Counted from the first letter of the stretch, positions 36,301 to 46,721 are shown. The stretch: 64,000 nt of DNA from Sinonovacula constricta (GCA_007844125.1 CM017563.1:33041840-33105839), one strand, 5' to 3'. Translations and numbers: made by a program. Notes: generated by a model not told the origin, from the sequence alone.

Positions 36301-37276
36301 GTGGCTTTGGAGCATTTGGTCAACCGGCCGGCATGCCTCAGGGGGCTGGATTTCGTCAAGCTGCTCCAACAGGTGCAGGATTTGGCCAGTTTGGTACACA
36401 GAATGGTGGGTTTGGTCAGCCAGTATCTACAGCCGGTGCATTTGGTCAGCCTGCATCCACTGCAGCCGGGTTTGGCCAGCCTGGTGGAGGGTTTGGAGCC
36501 CAACCATTTGGTGGCCATCCAACTGGGTTTGGACAACAGCCAGCTGGCTTTGGTGCACCTGGTGGTTTTGGTGGTCCCACCCCGGGAGTTCAGCCAGGTT
36601 TTGGTGGCCAGGGGTTTGGTGCCCCTGCCCAGCCGGGATGGGGCCAGATGCCAGCGTCAACAGCAGCAGTCAACCCATTCATGGTAGGAGGAATTTGATT
36701 ACTAAGGGGTTCTTCTTACACCTTGCAGGACTGGGACATTTAAAATATTTTCAAAAGCAATTTCATACCTCTTGAAAAATGAAGGCTAAACATATAAGAC
36801 CATTTAAAATACAGGAAATAAAGAGCAAAGTTGCTTTATTTTTATGGAAAATCTATGTAAAGTGCAAGAAAAAACTTTTTAAACAAAATTTTTAATTGTG
36901 ACTATATTTTTACTTCTTATATGCGATTCAAACAAATTCCCTATTGACAACCAGCTAGATTGGTTGAAGGAGACCCTAGTATGCCTCACTATAATGGTAT
37001 TACCCTTTCCTTACTTTACTTGCAACTAAACTCATCCCTATGAGGCATAGAGGTTTTGTAAGTAGACAGAATCACTATGATTGAGGAGTTTTCTGCTTTT
37101 AAGTAGTGGGCAAGGAAACTTAATTATGACTCTTCCAGCAGTCAACACTATACTTGAAAGCACCACAATTTGAAACTTTATAATACAGTCAACATGAATG
37201 TGTTTTAATTTTTTTGCAGAACACAGCCCAGCAATACTCAGCACCAAAGACTGGCGCATCTAATCCTTTCTTGTGA
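8024..37276 (+). CDS. AGFG1: Arf-GAP domain and FG-repeat protein (AGFG1/HRB), 10 exons
   Basis: Exons: 8024-8187, 9920-10013, 12150-12401, 20541-22076, 25305-25479, 26724-26789, 27493-27654, 28220-28480, 36181-36683, 37220-37276. They sum to 3270 nt, all phases agree, giving 1089 residues (human about 562). Exons 1-3 encode the ArfGAP zinc finger, C-x2-C-x16-C-x2-C at residues 28-51, followed by LLRGLNPPHRVKSIS with the Arg of the GAP fold. PLKSLLGENAPKLQ then matches vertebrate AGFG1. Exon 4 (171-682) is a huge 23-residue repeat array; exon 5 has GDPF; exon 6 FADFGNFG; exon 7 DKYSNLSDLF; exon 8 is WG-rich; exon 9 is FG/GFG-rich with NPF motifs; the protein ends SNPFL. AGFG proteins act in clathrin endocytosis, where NPF binds EH domains of EPS15, and were first described as Rev cofactors with nucleoporin-like FG repeats. 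GAP activity is not certain. The repeat and WG-rich exons are unusual. Confidence 0.95.
8188..9919 (+). other. AGFG1 intron 1
   Basis: The GTAAGT donor at 8188 and CAG acceptor at 9917 flank AT-rich sequence. Apart from short ORFs that look like chance I see no gene, repeat or RNA in it. Confidence 0.7.
10496..10705 (+). mobile_element. SINE-B copy
   Basis: A tRNA-like head (GGCGTGGTCGAGTCGCC ... GCGTGGGTTCAAGTC) is followed by the family body TTCCAGCTGACCTGCAGTGC, CCGGTGGTTTTAC and the end GTGATCATAATTGGTTGCTG with an A-rich tail. It lies in AGFG1 intron 2; the rest of that intron (10014-12149) shows no other recognisable feature. Confidence 0.8.
12530..12990. repeat. Diverged tandem duplication, about 230 bp per copy
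   Basis: Segments 12530-12730 and 12770-12985 share the ordered blocks CTGCTTTTTCTTTATT, TTAAATATTAGATATA and ATACAATATACAT/ATACATTATACAT with similar spacing. It lies at the start of AGFG1 intron 3 and has no coding sign. Confidence 0.5.
13977..14290 (+). mobile_element. SINE-A copy 2, full length
   Basis: This is the best copy. A tRNA-like head has an A box (TGGCACAATCAGTAGAGC) and a B-box-like block (GGGTTTGCTCCCG), the body contains AACTGGTTGGCCCGGTGTC, and the end is GTGACGATAAACCCAATAAAC. It lies in AGFG1 intron 3. Confidence 0.85.
15095..15345. repeat. Degenerate CAT/ATC trinucleotide repeat
   Basis: The tract is CAT-rich throughout, with a pure (CAT) run at 15289-15324. Poly-His and poly-Met ORFs on the two strands come from this repeat. 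It lies in AGFG1 intron 3. Confidence 0.9.
15914..16290 (+). mobile_element. SINE-D, head-to-tail dimer
   Basis: Two copies (15914-16137 and 16138-16290) share GTAGTG(C/A)ATATAGGCACTT, a tRNA-like head (GTGGTTGAGTGTCAGCC, then GGTTCGAATCCCC in copy 1) and GGGACAGGATTATTTTCTCC. The second copy is shorter. The head resembles a tRNA but its anticodon loop has only 6 nt, so it is not a functional tRNA gene. Confidence 0.7.
16583..18701 (-). mobile_element. hAT transposon, deletion derivative, 2119 bp
   Basis: Ends are TAGGGTTGGA and its exact reverse complement TCCAACCCTA, flanked by the 8-bp duplication GGAAAGGT (16575-16582 and 18702-18709). Subterminal sequence is rich in ACGAAACGGTAT and ACCGGTAT motifs in both orientations. 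An 8-bp TSD, TAGGG/CAGGG-type ends and an internal BED zinc finger identify a hAT element. It keeps only the N-terminal transposase exons, so it cannot move by itself. It inserted into a SINE-B inside AGFG1 intron 3. Confidence 0.93.
16839..18240 (-). pseudogene. hAT transposase remnant: BED zinc finger and N-terminal linker
   Basis: Two exons on the minus strand join in frame: 18240-17985 (start at 18240 or 18225) with donor CAACAG/GTAGGC, and 17134-16839 with acceptor TTTCAG/TTAACAG. The first encodes a BED finger: KVWSHF, CNLC, then H-x4-H (LEKHLRLKH). The second is Ser/Thr-rich, then QPTLDD and INRAITKYIVKD, the motif just before the catalytic core of such transposases, where the reading frame leaves the family and stops. 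The RNase-H-like core and dimerisation domain are missing. The spliced product, if made, would be a short DNA-binding protein. Confidence 0.85.
20160..20335 (+). mobile_element. SINE-A copy 3, 3'-truncated
   Basis: A tRNA-like head (GGACCTGGAAGTGCAATCAG, GGTTCGATCTCTGG) and body to GGTTGGCCTCGTGTCAGGA are present, but the family tail is absent. It lies about 200 bp before the AGFG1 exon 4 acceptor. Confidence 0.8.
20541..22076 (+). other. AGFG1 exon 4: giant repeat exon, 512 codons
   Basis: The exon starts after GGTAG at 20540 and ends at GAAGAG/GTACAT. Both phases are 0 and match the flanking exons. The first 65 or so codons (DEALSELAADLS ...) are unique, Ser/Pro/Gly-rich sequence. The rest is the tandem array described below. 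The frame stays open to a TGA in the intron at 22128, so an unspliced form would add only about 17 codons. Vertebrate AGFG1 has a short linker at this position. Confidence 0.88.
20739..22064 (+). repeat. Coding minisatellite, 69-bp unit, about 20 copies, in AGFG1
   Basis: Each 69-bp unit encodes 23 residues of the form GGLGDMFGGQSSQPSSSQ plus PATSM. Nineteen full units and a truncated last one (DMFGG) are present. Early units (1-3) are the most divergent (QSAIKSANESATSM). Variants such as PSTSID, LPISL and PSFSQ recur in the same order, showing duplications of several units at once. The period is a multiple of 3, so the frame is kept. The array stays open in other frames on both strands, which explains the overlapping long ORFs. 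Confidence 0.97.
22683..22975. mobile_element. SINE-B inverted pair
   Basis: A minus-strand copy (22683-22853; reads ACAATTATGGTCATATTGGC ... GGACACAAATCC) is followed by a plus-strand 3' part (22859-22975; GGTTCTACCCAGATGTAAGT ... TGTGATGTAACAAAAAA). The two can pair to a hairpin with a short loop. It is in AGFG1 intron 4; the rest of 22077-25304 shows nothing else recognisable. Confidence 0.8.
25820..26487. repeat. 42-bp minisatellite, about 16 units
   Basis: The unit contains GTCAGTACTAATTCAGACTT and ACCTGACATAATGTTATATT with small variants (ACCACTCA, ACCAGACA). It lies in AGFG1 intron 5 (25480-26723). Confidence 0.95.
26872..27060 (-). mobile_element. SINE-B copy
   Basis: The reverse complement carries the family head (GGGTTAGAGTCC) and body; on the plus strand GGTGAAGGAAGACGCCAGAC and AGGTCAGCTGGAA are diagnostic. 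It lies in AGFG1 intron 6, about 80 bp after the donor. Confidence 0.75.
27674..28093. mobile_element. Short inverted-terminal element, about 420 bp
   Basis: The left end GGGGCCAATGGTATGAAAAG plus TGGTTAAA mirrors the right end CGCCCAATTGTATAAACAG plus TGGTTAAA (reverse complement) over about 29 bp with six or seven mismatches. The inside is full of GGTTAA/TTAACC blocks. Target duplication is not clear. It fills intron 7 of AGFG1 up to about 125 bp before exon 8. Confidence 0.55.
29729..30899. mobile_element. piggyBac-like element, 1171 bp, TTAA target
   Basis: The element is flanked by TTAA on both sides (29725-29728 and 30900-30903) and its ends are CCCTTTCACTCAT and the exact reverse complement ATGAGTGAAAGGG. 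TTAA duplications with CCC...GGG ends are the piggyBac signature. A subterminal palindrome occurs at about 29760-29815. Near the right end a 32-bp segment (AGCCTGACGCACAACGCCAA ...) is repeated at 30818 and 30854. No transposase is present; the 71-codon ORF at 30587 is not recognised. Confidence 0.8.
31555..31795 (+). mobile_element. SINE-B copy, near full length
   Basis: One of the two best copies: tRNA-like head (GAGTTCGAGTCCCGTTCGGG), body GACTTGCGGTGCGCTGGTGG, GTCTGGGGTCTTCCTC, end GTGATCATAACTGGTTGCTG and a CAAAAACAAACAAAA tail. Confidence 0.88.
32170..32410 (+). mobile_element. SINE-B copy
   Basis: Head with GGTTCCAGTCCTCGTCAGGG, body GTGGTGCTACCCAAACATAA and ATTAGCTGGACGTTACC, and end ATTGTGGCAGTGCAATGTTA. 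Confidence 0.85.
32740..32980 (+). repeat. Dispersed repeat F, copy 1
   Basis: It shares ordered blocks with 44905-45240: CTCCC.TGAATAATCC, GGTCCTTT, GCTTGT.CTCT, ATG.CTTTCTTGTGATACCCA, CATCATC and a final GGGAGACAATTTCC. The class is unknown. It lies in AGFG1 intron 8. Confidence 0.6.
34317..34600. repeat. Hairpin and short tandem repeat
   Basis: GCTGGAAACACC and its reverse complement GGTGTTTCCAGC (34317-34357) form a hairpin. After it, 34425-34600 holds four or five loose copies of AATAAATCTTAGTTTAAGTG about 45 bp apart. The left edge TTAACCCTTTA resembles the piggyBac-like ends, but no matching right end was seen. Confidence 0.5.
34785..35030 (+). mobile_element. SINE-B copy, near full length
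   Basis: Head with CGTGGGTTCGATTTCC, then CCAGCTTACCTGCAGTGCGC, CGGTGGTTCTACCCAGACAT, TAATTAGCTGGACGGCGCC and the end GTGTCGGTGCAATGTAAC plus an A-rich tail. This copy is the closest match to the 56-bp satellite at 41745. Confidence 0.9.
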
Positions 37277-39338
37277 TACCATCTTCCTGAGCGACTTTGA
37301 CTAGAAATGTTGTCAGTGAGTCATGTACGCATCACAATCATATTCTGCAGATTCATGTGTAAGGAGGCTGCTTCCAATAATGTGGTGGGCCTGGACCCGG
37401 CCACTGGATGGGCGTGGCTTACAGACTCCTAACATATTGGAAGTACCAGGGAAGGCCCAGAGGAAGGAAAATTCATCTGTGGTGTGATAGGTTACTTGAT
37501 GGTAGTGTGACTTATTTGTTGGCCATGTAACTGTTAAACTGTCATGTGATGATTATGTGATTGTAATGTGTTGATCATGTGACTGGTATACAATAGTTAT
37601 TTGCCTGTGATGTGATAAAATCCCAGAAATATGTTTGAGAAAGTCATGGCCATAGTATGACTCACATTACAATCATGCATGGCCTATTCACACTGGACTT
37701 GCCATATTGCTGTGTTAATAGAGTCCAGGCTTCCAGAAACCATACTATGATCAAACCTTTTGTGCTGGAAAATGCCAGGATGTGATAATCACAGAAAGGG
37801 ACATCACCCAGTTTCCAGCCATGACAGAGTTGTGTGCCTTGACAGTATTTGCACATTGCTTGGGTTTTAGGAACCTGCAGACAGTCATTTATGTACACCA
37901 TCAGTTCATTTCAGTGGTCCAAGTTTGTGCTGTCAGTGTGCGCTGTGACTAAGACCATGTTGTATTTCGTGTCTTGGTCTGAAACTTTTCTCAAGCATTT
38001 CATTAGTCAAAGATTAGAATATAGCTAAACCACATGTTTAAGAATGGTTGCTTGAACTCTGCTTTGAAGATCGGTGATCCTAAACCATGCGATATTCTAC
38101 TCCGAATCTAGTGACAGCTTTGCAATAATTTTAAACTACACATTTTGTTTGCATAAGGTTTTGCAAGTGATGATTATTAATACCATATCATGTATAATAC
38201 GTATACCTGATTTATGATGGTAGCAACATATTGAGAATTATATTTTTTTCTGTATTATGCCTATTTCTGTATTTTTGCGTACACATCGGATTCACCAGCA
38301 ACCTTATTTTTAGAAATAAGTTAGGAGTTGGTGCTTGTGATAAGCTTAGATTTCGTGAATGTTTCTTTAGGTTAGTGCTTGGCATTATAAAGTAAGTACT
38401 TTATATTTCATGCTTTATAATATTTGTATTGTTTTTACATGTTAAGTAATCATTTGGGTAAAAATGATGTTGGCTTCAGGAACAATTATTGCTAGGGTAG
38501 TTTGTTATTACTGAAAAATGGATGAAAGACATACTCAGAAAAAAAGATTTTGTCACTCAGGTGACACTTCTACTGAATGAATGCAAATTCTGAATTTTGA
38601 TGAAAAAAAATAATTAAAGAACAGCTAGAAAATAGATGAAGTAAACATTTTGTTATGGTCCTTATATCTTCCATATATTTTTGTTGTTAATTATGTGGTT
38701 TTGAAAACTTACATTTTTCGATGATATGGAAGAAAAAGGATACTAACATTTTTTGGACACTGAACACTTTTAGAGGGATTTTTATATTAAATTGTTTCCA
38801 ATTCTGAGAACTTACTTGAATGACTTTTTTAGTTTCCCATGTAATAAAAAAAGTCGGGTCAAGGTCACTGTTACTTAAAATAGAAAAACAGTGTCCGGTC
38901 AACACAAATTCATTTTTGCAGTATTAATGTATATGAACCTGAGACTGGATGTTAAAATTGCCATCTCCCATATTTAATATACTTACATTTAAATGAATAA
39001 TTAGCATTTATTTAAAGCAGATATTAAGGTATAATGCTGTTATGACTTCAAGCTTAAAAACACTGAAGTGGTGTTATCACCATATTGTTATGTTGTGTAA
39101 TATTAACTGAGCATGTTATGACCATGCATTTACAATAAGAAAAACAAACAAACACCTGTTATTATGAATAACAGTGTACCAAGTGTTATATCTGTTATAT
39201 GTGTAGAATACATATTTCCTTGAATTTAAGTCACCGTGGTTCGAAGGTCTAGGTTGTGCCATCACTTTCTGTTGAGTTGTGAAAGTGCTTTTTCATGGTG
39301 CATCTTTTTTTTCTCTGCTTTCCTTACTATTGCCAGGT

Positions 39339-39340
<2 letters not shown>

Positions 39341-39391
<51 letters not shown>
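39341..39391. repeat. (TA)n microsatellite
   Basis: About 25 uninterrupted TA units. A much shorter TA run is at 13302. Confidence 0.95.
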
Positions 39392-39394
<3 letters not shown>

Positions 39395-40467
39395 CTCTCT
39401 AACCCAACACAGTAGGGCATCAACTCAACAAACACTGAACAGACATGAAAATTGAAAATATCCACAATTTGTGCCGTGTTGTTGAGGATGCAATCTGCTT
39501 TTAGGTTATGAGCACAAATCAATAGATAGCATAGTTTGCTTATTATAAAACATATTCATTAAAATGCTTTTTTTTCTTTTTAATTGACTTTTAATTGACT
39601 TTAAATTCATCCGTCATTTTGATCCACTGACATACCAAATCTAGTATATTCACTCCATACTATCATCAAACTGTTCATGAACTGGTATAAACACACTTAC
39701 AAAGCATAAATAGTTTTAAACTTTGTAAAATGATAAAAACCCCACTATTCTATTCTTCCATTTTCAGTCTATCAAATATAACAGGGCCTTGTGCAAAAAA
39801 AATTGCAGTCAAAGATAGGTTAGGTCCCAGGAAGTTATATTATATGGCATGTTCTTTGATCTTTCAATTATTCACTTTAACTTTAAGTGTTGTTTTTTTT
39901 GCACTTGATTTTTTTTTTTTTTTTGTGCTTCGGGTTAAACCAGGAAGGCAACAAAAGTACTGTTTCTTTTTTTATATAGGCAAAGATGTATCTATTATTA
40001 AGATGTTGCATGAAGGTAGCAATAACGTAGGATTAATTCGAGATATCATTGTGCAAAATTCCATCAGTGATATCAAAAGGAATTAATTAATTTTTATATA
40101 TAAGTAAGCAACCTTAAACATAAAAGGATTTCAATCATGTGAGTAGATTTACTACTAGACCATTTCATTAGAAGCTTAAGAGCTTCAGAATATGGAAGTA
40201 AATTTGTTTAATTGTAGTTATACACATCCCTTGTTTAAAGCTAACCTTATCAGGAATTCACTAAAATTGTCACATTTGAATCTGATGAAAAGCAACAAGA
40301 GGGTTTGAGGAATCAACAAAGAATTTAACATAAACTGGTATAAAATTATGTTATTGAAGAATCTTGGTTATTTTTTTCTAACTTAAACAAAGAAATTACC
40401 TTAAATTTTGAAGTAATTCCTTACATATATTTCTTAAGTTTTATTCATTATACCATTTTAGCTAAGA

Positions 40468-40610
40468 CCGGCCGCAATAGCTTAAGTGGTAGAGTGTCGG
40501 CTTGTGGATCGGGAGGTCGTTGGTTCAATCCCCGGCTGGGTCCAACCAAAGACTTTAAAGTTAGTAATAGTGGCTTCTCTCTGTGCCTCTGTGCTATAAT
40601 GATAGAAAAT
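40468..40610 (+). mobile_element. SINE-C copy 1, 3'-truncated
   Basis: The tRNA-like head GGCCGCAATAGCTTAAGTGG ... GGTTCAATCCCCGGCTGG is followed by GACTTTAAAGTTAGTAATAG and GTGCTATAATGATAGAAA, as in copies at 54618 and 62161. The middle is deleted relative to those copies. Confidence 0.8.
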
Positions 40611-41744
40611 GTTGCCGCTCGTCAGAGCCTCGTTTCGTATCATTTCATCCTACTCGTTTAATATTTTTAGTATCTAATGAAGATTTAATCAGATCTTCTA
40701 CATCCTCCGCTACATACATGTCAGTTGTAACCAGTGAAAGCATACCATTTTTCTTCCTTGTCATAATCACATGTGTTAATATTCAGAATAAAACAATACT
40801 CATACAATTATTTAACATCCACTGAGCTTTTATTTGTCTTTTGTATGTATTTTATATATTTATTTTTTCACACACACACAAACTTATATTTATGCTTTAA
40901 AAATTCCTGGCTAAGTATTTGAAAATTTGGACGATGGACCTTGTTTTGATTATGGACAGGGGTGCCTATTGTAAAATAATGTGTTGTGTTATATTTGCTT
41001 AACAAAATTAAATAATCCATATTGTGTTTCCATCTTATATTCATTTAACATAACTTGAAACTTTTCCTTATGGTTTGGAAATGTGCCGATGCAATTTTAT
41101 TTAAGCCATAAATTAATCATGATTCTTCAAAGATTACTTTATTTGGTGTTGTTTTTGATTTGGATCAAAACTGTTTTGTTTTATAATCTGTTTTTTTTTT
41201 CATGTATGATCTGTTTTCCAAAGTTACATTTTTTCCTGGTCGGTGCACACAAGCTTATAGGTTCATAGGTAAAAGGGGTATATTTACAGTTTTTGTTATT
41301 GGATACATTATTTACTTAAAAAACAAACTTGCAACAGCAACAAAGTAAGTGAACATAATATGATCATTGAACAATTGTACTGTTGAGCTACAGTGTTACC
41401 TGCCTGTTTCCAATTATGATTCATTCCAAAACCTGCCAGTACTGTAAGTATGTTAATTAAAGAATTAAGAAACTATTGCATAGTTCAAATTTCCAAAACA
41501 AAATGAGATTACTCATATATACATCTTGAACCTTTTTCTTTTGTTGCATGCTGGTTTATGGTTAGTATATGATAATTGTTCATGTTTCATATGAAATTGT
41601 AATTATTATACATGTATGTTTTAATGGAACAGTGTAAATACAGTATTTATTTGTTTTTATTAAAAAGCCTGTGAACAATTTGATTGTAGTTTCATATTGT
41701 TTATTAACTATTCCTGTATTAAACAAGAAGGAAAGGGTTTAGGA

Positions 41745-43010
41745 GTCCATAACCTGATATCTACCAGCTTACATGAGGTGTACCCTGTGGTTCTATCCAG
41801 GGTCACAAACTGATACCTACCAGCTTACATGAGGTGTACGCTGTGGTTCTATCCAGGGTCACAACCTGATATCTACCAACTTACATGAGGTGTACCCTGT
41901 GGCTCTATCCAGGGTCACAACCTGATATCTACCAGCTAACATGAGGTGTACCCTGTGGCTCTATCCAGTCACAACCTGATATCTACCAGCTTACATGAGG
42001 TGTGCCCTGTGGTTCTATCCAGAGTAACAACCTGATATCTACCAGCTTACATGAGGTGTACCCTGTGGTTCTGTCCAGGGTCACAACCTGATATCTACCA
42101 GCTTACATGAGGTGTGCCTGTGGTTCTGTCCAGGGTCACAACCTGATATCTACCAGCTTACATGAGGTGTGCTCTGTAGTTCTATCCAGGGTCACAACCT
42201 TATATCTACCAGCTTACATGAGGTGTGCCGAGTGGTTCTTTCCAGGGTCACAACCTGATATCTACCAGCTTACATGAGGTGTGCCTGTGGTTCTGTCCAG
42301 GGTCACAACCTGATATCTACCAGCTTACATGAGGTGTGCTCTGTAGTTCTATCCAGGGTCACAACCTGATATCTACCAGCTTACATGAGGTGTGCCGAGT
42401 GGTTCTTTCCAGGGTCACAACCTGATATCTACCAGCTTACATGAGGTGTACCCTGTGGTTCTGTCCAGGGTCACAACCTGATATCTACCAGTTTACATGA
42501 GGTGTACCCTATGGTTCTATCCATGGTCACAACCTGATATCTACCAGCTTACATGAGGTGTGCTGGGTGGTTCTATCTTGGGTCACGTGATATCTACCAG
42601 CTTACATGAGGAGTACCCTGTGGTTCTATCCAGGGTCACAACCTGATATCTACCAGCTTACATGAGGTGTGCTGGATGGTTCTATCCAGGGTCACAACCT
42701 GATATCTACCAGCTTACATGAGGTGTACCCTGTGGTTCTATCCAGGGTCACAACCTGATATCTACCAGCTAACATGAGGTGTACCCTGTGGTTCTATCCA
42801 GGGTCACAACCTGATATCTACCAGCTAACATGAGGTGTACCCTGTGGTTCTATCCAGGGTCACAACCTGATATCATCCAGCTTACATGAGGTGTGCTGTG
42901 GTTCTATCCAGGGTCACAACCTGATATCTACCAGCTAACATGAGGTGCCCTGTGGTCCATCCATGGTCACAACCTGATATCATCCAGCTTACATGATGTT
43001 GCAGGGTGGG
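41745..43010. repeat. 56-bp minisatellite, about 22 units
   Basis: The unit includes CACAACCTGATATCTACCAG, CTTACATGAGGTGTACCCTG and TGGTTCTATCCAGGGT. A three-unit (about 168-bp) higher-order block with the variants GTGCCTGTGG, GTGCTCTGTAG and GTGCCGAGTGG occurs twice in succession near 42114 and 42282. Degenerate units continue to about 43190. The unit closely matches the middle of SINE-B. Confidence 0.95.
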
Positions 43011-43324
43011 GTGTGGGGGGGCTCAAACTTGCATGAGGTATGCCGGAAGGATTCTATCCAGGAGTGCCACGTAACATCTTCAAGCTTACATGATGTGTAC
43101 CCAGGCACAACCTTATATCTTCCTACAGTATACATGAGGTGTGCCGGGGGGATTCTATCCTGGGGAGCAACCCTTGTTTCTACAAGCTTACCCCAGATGC
43201 TCTAGCGTTGTCATTTTTGTTACATTACTTCAAGACAGAGAACTATAGAGGAATTCTCTTACGGAAATGTGTGAGCCAGAAATGATACTGCATGAAAAAT
43301 AGCTGCTGATTAATTGCTGGCCCA

Positions 43325-43640
43325 GCTGGTCATATTGGCGATGTCCAGCTAGTTATTGGAGGAGATAGGCCCCAGACACATGTTTGAATAGAATTACCAG
43401 CACACCACAGGTCAGCTGGAGGACATCACCGAGTGAAAAGTCTAACTAGTGTGAAACTACTAAGAAGTTTGCGTCTCTAACTGGCTGGCCAAGGAACACC
43501 GCATCAAAGTTGTTTGCTCAGGAACATAATTTTTTCCAGCTTACCCTGGGGTATGCTGAGTGTTTCTATATAGACATTTGACCACTTCCTCCACCAATTA
43601 TTCTTGATGTTGGAATAATTACAAAAAATGTGTATATAAA
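43325..43640. mobile_element. SINE-B inverted pair
   Basis: A minus-strand copy (43325-43500: GGTCATATTGGCGATGTCCA ... CACCACAGGTCAGCTGG) is followed by a plus-strand, diverged body (43525-43640: TCCAGCTTACCCTGGGG). It lies just after the SINE-like 56-bp satellite. Confidence 0.65.
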
Positions 43641-46225
43641 TAACAAATAGAAATGTGTTTAATCACTGAATGAAACTGATATTTGCTTTCCTATGAGGAT
43701 ATATATTAAGACCCATTGATTATTTGTTACTTTTTGACTGCACTTAAGACAAAATGACAAGTTAACGGTAGTTAAAGAGAAATTTTATCTAACATATAAA
43801 CCAGCATAAAATGTTAGTTTGAATAAATATGCAAAGAGAAAAAAAGGAAAACGTAATAGAAAATGTATAATTTATTTGATAAAATGTATGCTTCTACTAC
43901 ATTCCAATAAAACAAGAACAGAAAGATTTTTCATGAACTATGTACAACATCATTTATACAATATTTCTTTAAATAGCATAAATTATCTTGTTTATTATTT
44001 CAACTCTACTACCAATGTTTCGTTGCTTTATAAAATGTCGGTAGGGATTGGTTTGTTAGTCCAATATGAGAACAGAATGGAAAGCAAGCGAAATACTGAG
44101 CCAAATATATTAGACTTGCCGAGTCAACTTATCCCACTATATGGATAAATAAAGCAGTTACACCATAAAATATTCAAATATATATTGCTTATCTGGAGTT
44201 ATGCTACTTAAATAATTGTTAAACACAAACTACACTAATAGTCTTAAACAGATTACCAACACTTCAAAAACAAAATTTATAACGAATTACCAGGATTATG
44301 CATAGCTTTGTCTTTTACTGACATTTTCAAACATTCCAGATCTGCAACCTTTAATAAATTAGAAACCTTCATGATTTTCTTTTTTATTTTAAATAAGAGG
44401 GAAAAAAAAGAACAGCATAATTTTTTTTATTTACAACAGAAAACAGACTTTACACATTGTCATAATACAAACATCAGATGTTAGTTGTAATCTTACTTGA
44501 GAGTAGCAAAGCTAATTTTAATTAATAAGTAAATACAGAACTTGTCTTGGTTAAAAAATAATGCAAATAACCATATCATCAGCCCCAAAATTTTTTCACT
44601 TGTAGAGAAACTAAATAATTACAAGAAACTTGTATACCCTAAACACAAAAGCCAGCCCCAAAATAAAAATCTTAACAATGCAAGATGAAACTGGCTTCCA
44701 ATCTTTAAGTTTTTAAATAAAAGATTGTAAATTAATATCTACAGCTATAAAAACAAAACAGAAAATTTTCCACAACTGACCCATGAACAGCTTAACATTG
44801 GAACTACCCATCTGTGTTCTATCCACAACCACGATCTATAAGGGTCCACATACTACCAGTCCAGAAGCAAGACCTGTCACAGAAACCAATAACTGCCAAT
44901 GATTTTATAAGGGAATTGCCTCCCCTGAATAATCCTTCAATGCAAGAAGGTCCTTTTATTTAGAATATTCAGTTTTTTGTGCTTGTACTCTTTAGAGCAT
45001 ATGTTTTTTATGTCTTTCTTGTGATACCCACGCTTTCCATCATCAACAAACTTTTTCCATTTTCTTGTACACGTATCATATATCTTTAAGTTATTCAATG
45101 GATTTAAAGCTTACATTTATGCAAAACTAAAGAATTTTACTGTTTCCAATGGCAACATCAGCAAAAGAACAAACGATTGAGTCCATGAATTCCAATTAAA
45201 AGGACCTAAGGGAGACAATTTCCCTTAATGTGAACATCACAAAAAATACAAGTAATATAAAAGAAATGAGAAATAAATATTTCTATGTCTAATCAGATAT
45301 ACAACTCTATCAGTTTTTTATTCCGTGCTAATATAAACTTTGTTACTGTTAGAACACATTTTACAAAGCAGTAGTATGACAAGTCGCTCATCTGAATATG
45401 CAATTCTTTTATTAAATCACACTTCTAAAATCATACAACTCTATGCTGATCTCTTGTTCTAGATTGTGTATTTTGTTAAGAAATGACAATTAAAACAATA
45501 TGCTCTGCGTTTATTGATGTTTCTTGACAAAATCTTAAAATATAGACATTATTTTTATACAATCCCATATCCACATTGCTATGTTCACATTAATTTGCAA
45601 TAACACCATACGGCATGGGTTCGGACCATTGTAAAAGAGCTTGCTTAAGAAAACAAAACTAAAAAGAAATGGTTAACAGAGAACCTACCAACATATTTGC
45701 TTTTATTGAGTTGTGAAAAATGTCTGGAGGCATCCACCTAGGCCTCATTTAAGGAAAAAAAAAATTAAAACAGATTTTACCTTATGCAGACACATGAAAT
45801 ATAAACCTTTAAGCTCAAAATTGCATATTTCAACCTATTAATAAGGCAAGCATTTCAATGAGCAGTATGTTCAATTTTAAATACACTAAACATATTCAGT
45901 ACAAAAAACATCAAGAAAAAATCATGAAAAAGCCTATTTCATGAAAAAGCCTAGTTATTCCTATACAAAAGTTCATTTATCTTTAACCAAATATGTCATT
46001 TTTTTTAGCTTGCTGGTACAATTTTCAGCACAGCCGAATTAGGGCATGATGAATCTTGATGAATCTGGAGGCTCGATCTTCTATGATGGTTCAGGTGTGG
46101 CATGGTGACTTATCCACACTCCTGTTTCACTGTACGCAGGATCAAGTTGGTCTGATAAGTCAGGTAGTTGGCACTCAGAAACACAGACTGGTTCCTGGCA
46201 ATTATTTAAAATCTATGTTAAGCTT
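43641..46225. other. Region between AGFG1 and PDCD10, no gene found
   Basis: This is AT-rich sequence with dispersed repeat F copy 2 at 44905-45240. It is where the missing last exon of PDCD10 (minus strand) and its 3' UTR might lie, but I found no convincing match. The 109-codon ORF at 43819 is Lys/Asn/Tyr-rich and looks like chance. Confidence 0.5.
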
Positions 46226-46530
46226 GGAGAGAACAAGACATGGTAGAGCATCTGCTACATGTAGAGGATACCCAAGGTTTGATCCTGGGTGGTGATATAC
46301 TGAAGTCATTAATAGGGGTATAGCTCCCTTGCTAATGTTCAAGCAAATAGAATGGTAGTTCCACAACTGGTTGGCCTGGTTTCAAGATAATGTGACTAGG
46401 TGTGGTATCATGCCAGGGGCACAATGCATGTTATACATAGTGAATGCAGCACTATATCTGCTTCAAGTGAACATCATCTCCAAATTACTGACATACTGTG
46501 TTGGTGGGACGATAAACCCAACAAATGAAT
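46226..46530 (+). mobile_element. SINE-A copy 4
   Basis: A head with GGTAGAGCATCTGC and GGTTTGATCCTGGG, body CACAACTGGTTGGCCTGG and the end GTGGGACGATAAACCCAAC. Confidence 0.85.
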
Positions 46531-46721
46531 AAGTATTGAGATGTATCTTTGTTTAAAGATATATCGGTGCCACACAATTATGCTCATTGAAACAATGTCC
46601 ACCTACTTTGGTGGAGAAGGAACATACCTAAATAACTAATATGAACAGCCAATCACAGTTCAGTTGGTAAGTTTTTCCCCCAATTTGAGCCCATGTGATG
46701 AAAGGCTAAGTTTGTTTTGTT

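Larger units (their letters stand above)
37277..41744 (+). other. AGFG1 3' UTR and downstream DNA
   Basis: No further coding exon was seen. AATAAA motifs occur near 38843 and 40788, so the 3' UTR end is not settled. The stretch contains a TA microsatellite, part of dispersed repeat H (40375-40460, also at 47325-47425), a SINE-C and a short block at 40612-40660 whose reverse complement recurs at 58405-58450. Confidence 0.6.

Noticed and set aside
43819..44148. 109-codon ORF, Lys/Asn/Tyr-rich
   Set aside because: AT-rich composition, no family similarity, no splice sites or neighbours that support it.
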